Source of the DNA: an uncultured Chthonomonas sp.
GTDB taxonomy: Bacteria > Armatimonadota > Chthonomonadetes > Chthonomonadales > CAJBBX01
Reading direction: 5' to 3'
Assembly (NCBI GenBank): GCA_903885605.1
Contig: CAISJD010000143.1
Span: 1 to 44,630 of the forward strand
Length of the DNA: 44,630 nucleotides
Positions 1-7,306 of this stretch are shown here, piece by piece. The notes beneath the pieces are model-generated. The model did no database searches. It saw nothing but the letters and a program-made list of their open reading frames with translations, and was not told the DNA's origin. The translations under genes and the position numbers were made by a program. Positions within the stretch are counted from its first letter, which is position 1, and each line of letters opens with the position of its first letter.

Positions 1-818
1 GCCGGGGCGTCCTTGATGTAGAAGGAGCCATAGTAGGTCCCGTGGCGTTCCGGGCAGAAGTAGACGTCTGCATCGATCGAGCCCGCGTACCAGCTGAACA
101 GGTCGCCGGCGTAGGTCATGACCGCGACCCCGGCGCCCTGCGGCAGGCCGGCCATCCTGGTCCGCACCTGGTCGTCGGTAATGTCAGGCCACGACTTCCA
201 GCCCTTGCCCTTCATGGCGTCAAGATACGCCTTCTGGTCGGCATCCATCGATCCAAGGACCTGGGCGTACAGCAGGGCGCGGTCGAAGCTGATCTGGCCG
301 TCGAGTTGGTACAGCTCCCGGGACGCCTTCTTCACCGCATTCAGGTTCAGGCCGGTCGAACCTGCCGGCAGGTCGCCCTCCAGCAGCCGGCGGAACGCCT
401 TCATGAGCGGGTAGCGCTTCATGCCGTAGAGATTCAGCTGCTCGCTTTGAGCGAGCGCCAGGGTCTTCAGGCGGCTGAACTGGCTGTCGTTGAGCATGAA
501 GATGACGTTGTTGGCGACGCGGGTGAGGAAGCTCGTGTTGTGCCCCATGCCGTCGGGATCGTTGTCCCGCAGGTACTGGAAGCCGGTGTAGTCGGCCACT
601 TTGCCCGGCGGGAAGAATGACTGCGACTCCAGGTTCCCGGTCACCATGGCAAGGCCTGAGAAGGCGATGGTGGTTCGCTGCGCGCCGTCGGACAGCGTCT
701 GGGAGAGGTTGTACTGGGGCGTCGGCGCGGCAGACTGGCTTGAGCCGCCTCCGCAGCCGACGAGGGACGACGCACTCAGTACGGCGACAAGCAGAGCAGT
801 GATGGTCTTGGTGGACAT
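1..818 (-). CDS. Secreted lipoprotein of the CPERHGTY family (3' end cut by window edge)
   Basis: I do not recognise this family. The frame is open from an ATG at 818 to the left edge, so the C-terminus is missing. A GGGAGG Shine-Dalgarno sequence lies just upstream (about 826-831). The N-terminus is a lipoprotein signal with lipobox LVGC (Cys22) followed by Gly/Ser residues, so the protein is predicted to be membrane-anchored outside the cytoplasm. The mature part aligns without gaps by eye with the two genes to its right: a segment ending in SFFPPGKVADYTGFQYLRD, a GHNTSFL segment, and CPERHGTYYGSFYIKD at the truncated end. Two LTxxQ-like helices (LNDSQ, MDADQ) are visible. It is the third and last member of a same-strand paralogue array, 143 nt after the stop of the second. 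Family relationship is certain; function is unknown. Confidence 0.85.
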   Translation of the reverse strand, partial: MSTKTITALLVAVLSASSLVGCGGGSSQSAAPTPQYNLSQTLSDGAQRTTIAFSGLAMVTGNLESQSFFPPGKVADYTGFQYLRDNDPDGMGHNTSFLTRVANNVIFMLNDSQFSRLKTLALAQSEQLNLYGMKRYPLMKAFRRLLEGDLPAGSTGLNLNAVKKASRELYQLDGQISFDRALLYAQVLGSMDADQKAYLDAMKGKGWKSWPDITDDQVRTRMAGLPQGAGVAVMTYAGDLFSWYAGSIDADVYFCPERHGTYYGSFYIKDAP

Positions 819-961
819 GACAACCTCCCGGGCTTTCGCCCTGTGTGCTCCCCGACCGGCTCGCGCCGGCATCTGTGGCTGTCAGATCGACCGGGGCTGG
901 GAGTGGCTGTGGATGCCCGATCGATGTCACGTCATGCGGAACGCCATGGGCCGTCGCACCG

Positions 962-3139
962 TTACGGCTGCGCCGGGCCCGGTTCGTCGGCCGTGCCGCC
1001 GCGCGTGTAATTCGTACTGAGCGCCGCCGATGCCAGGACCTTGCCCCGCATGGCGTCCAGCAGCGTCTGGCGGGTGACGTCGGCGGCCGGCGCCGATAGG
1101 CTGATCGGCTCGGAGAGCGCGTAGAGCGTCAGCACGTAGGTCTTCGTGCCGGGGCCCTTGGAGTGGGGCGGCGCGTAGGCCGTCTTGCCGTCGACGCTGT
1201 TGTTGCCTGCGACCCCGACCCCGGCGCTGCCCTTGGCGAGCTTCCGGACGGTAGCCGGGATGTCGTAGAGGGTCCAGTACCACTTGGTCCTGCCCTCGGG
1301 ATCGACGTGGTGCATGATCAGCGCATAGCTCTTCGTGGCGGCGGGTGCGCCGGACCACTCCAGCGGAGGGCTGGCGCTTTCGCCGTCGCCGGTGAACTCG
1401 ACCGGGAGCACGCCGTCCGCGCCGATGGCCGGGCTGCGAAGGACGAAGCCTGCCTGCTGCTTCGGCGCGCTCGGGGCCGGCCGGGCGGAGCCGCCCGAAG
1501 GCGACCCCGCGTTCTTGGCCGGAGCGAAGAAGAAGTGATCCGTGGATGGGATCGGCACGGCGGTCCGGACCGGATCGGAGTAGAGGTAGGCCGGCGCGCT
1601 GGTGTAGCCGTCCAGGTTGCGCAGCCGAACCAGCTCCGCCCGCTGCTCGGAGGTGAGGGTCTTGCCCGCCGATGCGAAGGCCGCCGCGTAGAGGTAGGAC
1701 ATGGCGCCGTCCAGTTCGCCGTAGCGGCGTCCGAGCGACACAACCTTCTCCTTGCTCGCCTGCCCTCCGGTCAGGAACTTCCGCAGCTCCTGGGATATCG
1801 CCTGGCGAACGGTGACCACCTCGTTCATGTCCTTGCGCTGCAGGTCAGGGATGGCGATGATCGGCCGGCGCTGCTCCTGGGAGAGCGTGGCGAGGAAGGC
1901 CTGGCCGCTATCGCCCGTGACCGAGGTGCTGATGTCGTAGTCTCGCTTGCCCATCGCCGGCATGTCCTTCATGTAGAAGCCGCCGAAGTAGGTGCCGTGG
2001 CGCTCGGGGCAGAAGTAGACATCCGCCTTGACCGATCCGGCGTACCAGCTAAAGAACTCGCTGGCGCAGCTCATGTAGGCCACGTTCACCGGCTTCTCGG
2101 TGCCGCGCGGCAGCTTGTAGCCTGAGACATCCAGGTCCGGCCAGCTGCCGAAGTCGCCGAACTTCATCTTGCCGAGGTAGGCCTTCTGGTCGGCCGTCAG
2201 GGAGTTGGCGATCTTGCCGAAGACCCGGGACCGCTCGTAGCTGATCTCGGCGTCGAAGGCGAAGATGTCACCGACGGCGCGTACGACCGCGGCCTTGTTG
2301 AGCCCGGAGCTGCCCGACGGGACCTCACCGGTCAGGTTGCGGCAGAAGGCCTTGATGATCGGCAGCCGCATGAGCGCGAGCTTGTTCATCTGCACGGCCT
2401 CCTGGCGGGCCAGGGCCTCCAGGGTCTGCTTCTGGGCCGGCGTCATCACGTGCAAGACGTTGGCGACCACGCGGTCGAGGAACTTGGGGTTGTGCCCTGC
2501 CTGGGCCGCGTCGATGTCGCGCATGTACTGGAACCCGAAGTAGTCGCAGACCTTGCCGGGCGGCAGGAAGGTGCAGGCGCCGTAGTCGCCCGTGATGAAG
2601 GCCAGCCCGCTGAAGGCGATCGTATGGAGCTGGGCGTTGTCAGAGATGGCCTGCTCCAGCGAGTAGGCCTGCGGCCCGCCCTGGCCCTGGCCCCGAGGCC
2701 CGCCGGGGCCGCCCTGGCCGTCGTCGCCGGGTCTGGCCGGCCCACCCGGCCCGCCCTGCTCGTTGGGGCCGCCCTGGCCCTGTTGCCGACGGCCGCCGGG
2801 CCCGTTGCCCTGCCCCGCCCCGGACTGGGCCGGGAGGTTGGCCTTGCTCACGAGCTTCAGGTCCTTGGCGGAGTACTGGTAGAGCACGTTGCCGACCAGC
2901 ACGTACACATAGTCGCTGTTGGCCACGACCACCGCCTGCTGCTGCGCCGGCGGCCGCCTCTCGTCGGTCCGGCCCTGTTGCGCGTTAGCGCCTCCGCGAG
3001 CGGCGCCCGATGCGCCGGCCTCGGGGCGGTCCTGCATGTCCCCCTCCTGGGCGCAGGCCCCCATCGTCCCTGCTGCCAGGGCGAAGCCCGCCAGCGCACT
3101 CCAGGAGGCGTACCGTCTGATCATCAGCCTCGATCTCAT
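962..3139 (-). CDS. Secreted CPERHGTY-family protein with C-terminal PEBP (YbhB/Raf-kinase-inhibitor-like) domain
   Basis: This is a 725-residue exported protein. I chose the ATG at 3139 because GGAGGAGG lies just upstream; the open frame runs 16 codons further without a better site. The order is: signal peptide (about 1-30, ending MGACAQ, either a poor lipobox or a signal-peptidase-I site), a short propeller-like strand motif (YVYVLVGNVLYQY, about 78-90), a Gly/Pro/Gln-rich linker (about 104-159), the family core (about 160-545) with CPERHGTY at 377-384 and several LTxxQ-type helices (MTPAQ, LTADQ, LSQEQ, LTSEQ), and a PEBP-like domain (about 564-714) recognisable from the SPPLEWSG and YALIMHHVDP segments. 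PEBP proteins bind small ligands or inhibit enzymes, but nothing here fixes a ligand. The core is of unknown function. It sits between two paralogues on the same strand and shares an upstream block with the gene that starts at 4917. Confidence 0.85.
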   Translation of the reverse strand: MRSRLMIRRYASWSALAGFALAAGTMGACAQEGDMQDRPEAGASGAARGGANAQQGRTDERRPPAQQQAVVVANSDYVYVLVGNVLYQYSAKDLKLVSKANLPAQSGAGQGNGPGGRRQQGQGGPNEQGGPGGPARPGDDGQGGPGGPRGQGQGGPQAYSLEQAISDNAQLHTIAFSGLAFITGDYGACTFLPPGKVCDYFGFQYMRDIDAAQAGHNPKFLDRVVANVLHVMTPAQKQTLEALARQEAVQMNKLALMRLPIIKAFCRNLTGEVPSGSSGLNKAAVVRAVGDIFAFDAEISYERSRVFGKIANSLTADQKAYLGKMKFGDFGSWPDLDVSGYKLPRGTEKPVNVAYMSCASEFFSWYAGSVKADVYFCPERHGTYFGGFYMKDMPAMGKRDYDISTSVTGDSGQAFLATLSQEQRRPIIAIPDLQRKDMNEVVTVRQAISQELRKFLTGGQASKEKVVSLGRRYGELDGAMSYLYAAAFASAGKTLTSEQRAELVRLRNLDGYTSAPAYLYSDPVRTAVPIPSTDHFFFAPAKNAGSPSGGSARPAPSAPKQQAGFVLRSPAIGADGVLPVEFTGDGESASPPLEWSGAPAATKSYALIMHHVDPEGRTKWYWTLYDIPATVRKLAKGSAGVGVAGNNSVDGKTAYAPPHSKGPGTKTYVLTLYALSEPISLSAPAADVTRQTLLDAMRGKVLASAALSTNYTRGGTADEPGPAQP

Positions 3140-3208
3140 TGTCCTATCCTCCTCCAAAGGCGCCTGGCGGTTGGCTCGTCCGCCCACCAGGCGTCCATCA
3201 GATACACT

Positions 3209-3240
3209 CTAACAGGCGCAGATGACGCCTGCGTGACGAC
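3209..3240 (-). promoter_or_regulatory. Conserved upstream block, copy 1 (candidate promoter/operator)
   Basis: This 32-nt block lies 70 nt upstream of the ATG at 3139. It matches 26 of 32 positions of a block 105 nt upstream of the paralogue starting at 4917 (5022-5053). The shared core on the plus strand is CAGATGACGCC, followed by TGACG. Read towards the genes, a TAGAGT-like hexamer at its proximal edge could be a -10 element. Duplication together with the genes could also explain the similarity. Confidence 0.45.
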
Positions 3241-3285
3241 AACGGGTGGTTTCGCAGAGTCGGCGAAAACGCCCCGATGCCGTCC

Positions 3286-4917
3286 TCACTTCACCTGGAA
3301 CGGGGCGCTGTCGACGGTCTGCAGCCCGCTTGCGGTGGCGCGCAGCGTGTAGGCGCCGGGCCTGTCGATGCTCAGGCCGGGGAACGTCGCGATACCCGCC
3401 ACGGCGGCGACCGAAGTCACGCCGCGGAGCTTGGCGCCTGTCCTGTTGATGCCCAGGTTCAGGCTGACCACGTTGGTGGCCGTGGTGACCACGTTTCCGG
3501 CGGCGTCGAGGACCGCGATCCGCACGGGCGGGTTGATGGCCGCGCCGACGCGCGTCGGCGCGGGCTGCACAGCCACCGCCAGCTTCGCCGGGAGCGACGG
3601 CGCGGCGAACAGGAAGTCCGTGTTCGCCACGTACGGAGCCAGGAGCGACAGGTCCGTGATCACGGCCGAGTAGAGGAACGGCGTGGTGCAGAGGGTGAAG
3701 TCGAACGGCGTTCCGTCGGCGTACGTGCCGCACAGGATCTGGGCCCTGAGGGCGGCGAGCTTGGCCCTCTGGGCATTGGTCAGAGAGCGTCGGAGCTGGG
3801 CCATGGTGGTGGCGTAACGGACCTCGTTCTCGCCGTCCAGTTCGCCGTAGACCGCCGACCTGGCCAGCACGTAGGCGCGCACCTGGGCCAGGTGCGCCGC
3901 GCTGGGCGGATCCGGAGTGACGAGGCTACGCAGTGCGGCGGCGATATCGGTCCGCGCCTGCACCATGTTGACGGCGCCCGCGTACAGGTTGTTGCGCTGG
4001 GCGTCCACCAGCTGGGTGAAGAGGGCGGCCTGCGCCGCCGTCACGTAGCCGAGTCGGCTGTCGCAGAGGGCGCTGCCCGCATCCGCCGTAAGCGACTGCG
4101 AGATGCTGTAGCCCTCGTGCCCTATGGCGGGCGCGTCCTTCATGTAGAAGGAGCCGAAGTACGTTCCGTGGCGCTCCGGGCAGAAGTAGACATCGGCCTC
4201 GAGCGAGCCCGCGTACCAGCTGAAGAGGTCGCCCGCGTAGGTCATCACGGCCACCGACTGGTCGTGCGACAGGCCGCGAAGCCTATCCCGGACCTGGTCG
4301 CCTGTGATGTCGGGCCACGATCCCCATCCACGGCCGACCATGGCGTCGAGGTAAGCGACCTGGGCCTCGGTCATGCTCCGGTAGATATCGGCGTAGAGGA
4401 CCGCACGGTCGAAGCTGATCTGCCCATCGATGAGGTACAGCGACCTTGAGGCGTCCTTCACGGCGGCGAGGCTCAGGCCCGGCGATCCGGCCGGCCCGGT
4501 CCCGTCCACCAGCCTGCGGAACGCCTTCATCAGTGCGAATCGCTTGTACCCGTACGCATTGATCAGGCCCACCTGGCCGGTAGCCACGGCCTTGAGCGAC
4601 GCCAACTGTGCGTCGGTGAGGATGTACAGCACGTTGTCGGCCACCCGGCTCAGGAAGCTGGTGTTGTGGCCCATGTCGTCCGGGTCGTTGTCGCGAAGGT
4701 ACTGGAAGCCGGTGTAGTCCGCCACCTTGCCGGGCGGGAAGAACGACTGCGCCTCCAGGTTCCCGGTGATCATCGCCAGCCCGCTGAACGCCAGGGTGGT
4801 CCGCTGGGCCTGGTCCGAGATCGCCTGAGCCAGGGTATGGTCCTGCGCACAAGCCGGAGCCGCCGACCAGAGCAGCATCGCCGCGGTGAGCGCTGCGAAC
4901 CGAAATCCCACTCTCAT
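3286..4917 (-). CDS. Secreted CPERHGTY-family protein with C-terminal Ig-like domain
   Basis: This is a 543-residue exported protein of a family I do not recognise. The start at 4917 has a GAGAGGGG Shine-Dalgarno about ten nt upstream and gives a clean type-I signal peptide ending at about ACA|Q (residues 1-24). The core contains SFFPPGKVADYTGFQYLRD (58-76), GHNTSFL (83-89), SWYAG followed by CPERHGTY (246-253), and four xTxxQ helices (LTDAQ at 100, MTEAQ at 182, VTAAQ at 292, LTNAQ at 379) that resemble the motif of Spy/CpxP periplasmic proteins. Residues about 445-543 form a bacterial Ig-like beta-sandwich (AVLDAAGNVVTTA and GAYTLRATA strands), as in adhesins and cell-wall enzymes. It is the first gene of the three-member array. 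The role is unknown; an envelope-located binding or stress function is only a guess. Confidence 0.87.
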   Translation of the reverse strand: MRVGFRFAALTAAMLLWSAAPACAQDHTLAQAISDQAQRTTLAFSGLAMITGNLEAQSFFPPGKVADYTGFQYLRDNDPDDMGHNTSFLSRVADNVLYILTDAQLASLKAVATGQVGLINAYGYKRFALMKAFRRLVDGTGPAGSPGLSLAAVKDASRSLYLIDGQISFDRAVLYADIYRSMTEAQVAYLDAMVGRGWGSWPDITGDQVRDRLRGLSHDQSVAVMTYAGDLFSWYAGSLEADVYFCPERHGTYFGSFYMKDAPAIGHEGYSISQSLTADAGSALCDSRLGYVTAAQAALFTQLVDAQRNNLYAGAVNMVQARTDIAAALRSLVTPDPPSAAHLAQVRAYVLARSAVYGELDGENEVRYATTMAQLRRSLTNAQRAKLAALRAQILCGTYADGTPFDFTLCTTPFLYSAVITDLSLLAPYVANTDFLFAAPSLPAKLAVAVQPAPTRVGAAINPPVRIAVLDAAGNVVTTATNVVSLNLGINRTGAKLRGVTSVAAVAGIATFPGLSIDRPGAYTLRATASGLQTVDSAPFQVK

Positions 4918-5021
4918 CCTACGTTCCCCTCTCTACGGGTAGCCCGCGGCGGCGCCGGGGGTGGTCCTGCTGCGTATGGAAGGCGGCTGATGGAGCACCG
5001 CGGCTACCCGTGACACCTATG

Positions 5022-5053
5022 CTATCAGGCCCAGATGACGCCCACATGACGGC
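5022..5053 (-). promoter_or_regulatory. Conserved upstream block, copy 2 (candidate promoter/operator)
   Basis: This is the second copy of the block described at 3209-3240, matching it at 26 of 32 positions and lying 105 nt upstream of the ATG at 4917. The distal edge carries TGACG and the proximal edge carries a TAGCAT-like hexamer in the position of a -10 box when read on the minus strand. The flanking sequences are not visibly conserved. Confidence 0.45.
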
Positions 5054-5176
5054 GACCGAAATGCTGCAGATCGCAGAAGCACGCACGGGGCGGCGTGACG
5101 CGAGGCGGGGTGCAGGGCATGGAGGAAGGCATGTCCGTTGGGACCCGGAAGGCGGCGCTGAACAGGATCGGGCGGG

Positions 5177-7270
5177 CTACTCGCGAGCTGTCACCGCCGC
5201 GCCCACGAGCGAACGCACGACGCCCGAGCCGGAGCGCACGGTGAACCGGCCGCCATCGACACGGACATCGAATGTCCGGCCGCGAATGCGCAACCCCTTC
5301 AGGGCCATGCGCGGCGAGTAGGCCGGCGGGTGCGGGTCCACGGTGACGGAGCCGTCGGCATGGACCTCGATGCCGAAGAGGCCGAAGATGACGGCCTGCG
5401 CACCGGTGGCGCCGTCCAGCGTGCACTGGAGCGGCGTGTCGTGGCGGGTATCGATCCGCTCGGCGACGATGCTGTCGCCCCAGTAGGGGAGCCTCTCGCC
5501 CCACCAGAGGATGCGCTCCAGGAGATCGGCGGCCTCGGCGGGGCGGCCCGCGCGGCAGAGCTTCTCGATGACCTGCGGCGGGAAGCAGGTGCAGGCGCCG
5601 GGTCCGCCGTTGTCCACATCCGCCGGGTCATAGGCCACATCGGTCTTCGCCAGGCTGTGCATGCCGTAGGCCGAGAGGAACTCGCGGTCGTTGAGGTGGC
5701 TCAGGAGGCCCTCCTCCTGCTCGGCGTCCAGCACGCCGCTGCCGAAGAGCTTGTACATCTGGATCGTCCAGCGCAGGTCACGCTTGCCCTCGCCCTCGAA
5801 GGCGAACCAGCGGGCCCGGGCGTCCCACAGCTCGCGCTTCAGCAGCGCCTTGAGCCGCGCCGCGCGGTCGCCCAGCCAGGGCTTCGGCTCTCCGGCCAGT
5901 TCGCAGAGCGACTGCGCCCAGAGGTAGCCCTGGTAGCGGCGTCCGTTCAGGTCCGGCATCACGTGGTTGTACGGGTAGCCGCGCCGCAGCTCCAGGTGGC
6001 TGTTCGAGGGGCCGTAGTCGATCATCGCCACCGGCTTGGCCGTGTCGTCGAGGAGGGTGGCGTGGTGGACCACCCACTCCAGCACGCTCCGCCCGTTCAC
6101 CTGCTCACGCAGGAGCGCGGTGTCGCCGGTCAGGCGCACGTAGTGAAAGATCGAGCCGAGGATCTTCTCCTGGTTCACCGGGTACCAGGGGCCGAAGGCG
6201 GCGCCATTCACCGGGTTGAAGGCGAAGTGGGTCGAGATGTCGCACTTCAGGTAGTGGAGGATGTGCGCCCGCGCCGCGGCGGGGTCGTCCAGCGGCAGGA
6301 TCTCCCAGACCTCGCCGTAGTTCCAGAGGTAGCAGCAGACACAGCCGCCCTTGACGCTGCCGGTGGAGTAGTAGGGTTGCAGGATGAACTCCGGCACGTC
6401 CCAGCGGTTGGTGAGCAGGTGGACGAGCGACCGGTTGTAGAAGGCCGTGAGCCGAGGGTCCGACGCCTCCAGCCGGGGGAGCCGCTGGAAGAGCCCTTCG
6501 GCGCGGCGAGACCAGTGGCGGCGGGTCGCGTCCATGGCTCGGGCGGGATCGGCGGCCACGCGGGCGCACTCGGCGCGGGCCTCGGCCTCCCGACCCATGG
6601 CCAGCACGACCCAGACGCGGCGCGCCTGACCGGGCCGCAGCCGCACAACGGCGCTCCAGTGCGACCCCTCGGCGTCCCACGTCCCGTCCGCGCCCACGGT
6701 GCGGAGCGGCATGCAGAGGCCGCCCCGGCCGCGCTCAACGCCTCCGGCCGCCGGGCGCGACGGGGCAGGAGTAGCGCTCGACGGGCGGGCGAACTCCCAC
6801 TCGGTGCGCGAGTCCAGCGTGCCGGAGAAGGCCAGCTCCAGCGGCACATCGACGGCCGATGAGCCGCGGTTGCGCATCTCGGCTTCCAGCGCCAGCGCCC
6901 GCGAGCCCGCCACGGCCAGCGTGGTGGTCGTGACCTCGACGCCGCCGCACCGCCCGTGCCGGACCACCTGCATGGGGAGCCACTCGTACCGCTCGGCGGG
7001 AAGCGACCGCCCGAAGAAGCGCAGGTCCAGCCGCAGGTCCGAACTCACATAGGGCGGCGCCCAGACGCCCCGCACGGCGCTCAGGTCCGCATGCGCCACG
7101 CCGCACGTGAGCCGCCCGCCGACGATGCCGAACTGCTCCTCGTCGAGGATGTTGCGCTCACCCGCCATGCCGAAGAGCCGGAGCGACGGCGAAATGGACG
7201 AAGCCCCCACGGCCGGCGACGCCACGGCAACCACCACGAACGCGGCCAGCGCCGCAGAAAGCCAGGGCAT
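5177..7270 (-). CDS. Secreted six-hairpin (alpha/alpha)6-barrel glycoside hydrolase
   Basis: This is a 697-residue secreted enzyme. The open frame reaches a TTG at 7300, but the ATG at 7270 has GAGGGAG upstream and begins a proper signal peptide (cleavage near VGA-SS). An N-terminal beta-sandwich (about 25-230) precedes an alpha-helical catalytic region (about 260-610) with the aromatic, repeated-helix look of six-hairpin glycosidases (YNRSLVHLLTNRW, YLWNYGEVWEILPL, GPWYPVNQEKILGSIFHYVR). A short C-terminal beta-domain follows, as in GH63/GH65/GH78-like proteins. I cannot name the exact GH family or substrate. The gene starts 36 nt after the stop of the peptide synthetase upstream on the same strand, so the two are probably co-transcribed. 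Acidic residues that could be catalytic are present but I cannot assign them by eye. Confidence 0.8.
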   Translation of the reverse strand: MPWLSAALAAFVVVAVASPAVGASSISPSLRLFGMAGERNILDEEQFGIVGGRLTCGVAHADLSAVRGVWAPPYVSSDLRLDLRFFGRSLPAERYEWLPMQVVRHGRCGGVEVTTTTLAVAGSRALALEAEMRNRGSSAVDVPLELAFSGTLDSRTEWEFARPSSATPAPSRPAAGGVERGRGGLCMPLRTVGADGTWDAEGSHWSAVVRLRPGQARRVWVVLAMGREAEARAECARVAADPARAMDATRRHWSRRAEGLFQRLPRLEASDPRLTAFYNRSLVHLLTNRWDVPEFILQPYYSTGSVKGGCVCCYLWNYGEVWEILPLDDPAAARAHILHYLKCDISTHFAFNPVNGAAFGPWYPVNQEKILGSIFHYVRLTGDTALLREQVNGRSVLEWVVHHATLLDDTAKPVAMIDYGPSNSHLELRRGYPYNHVMPDLNGRRYQGYLWAQSLCELAGEPKPWLGDRAARLKALLKRELWDARARWFAFEGEGKRDLRWTIQMYKLFGSGVLDAEQEEGLLSHLNDREFLSAYGMHSLAKTDVAYDPADVDNGGPGACTCFPPQVIEKLCRAGRPAEAADLLERILWWGERLPYWGDSIVAERIDTRHDTPLQCTLDGATGAQAVIFGLFGIEVHADGSVTVDPHPPAYSPRMALKGLRIRGRTFDVRVDGGRFTVRSGSGVVRSLVGAAVTARE

Positions 7271-7306
7271 GGTTTGGTTAGCTCCCTCGGCAGAAGGCAA
7301 TGCCCC

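Noticed and set aside
220-930. Open frame on the minus strand at the left edge
   Set aside because: It is another frame of the lipoprotein gene 1-818; the real frame is shown by the lipobox and paralogue alignment.
3140-3187. N-terminal extension of the PEBP-containing protein
   Set aside because: A start at 3187 would place 16 polar residues before the signal peptide; the ATG at 3139 has GGAGGAGG in the correct position.
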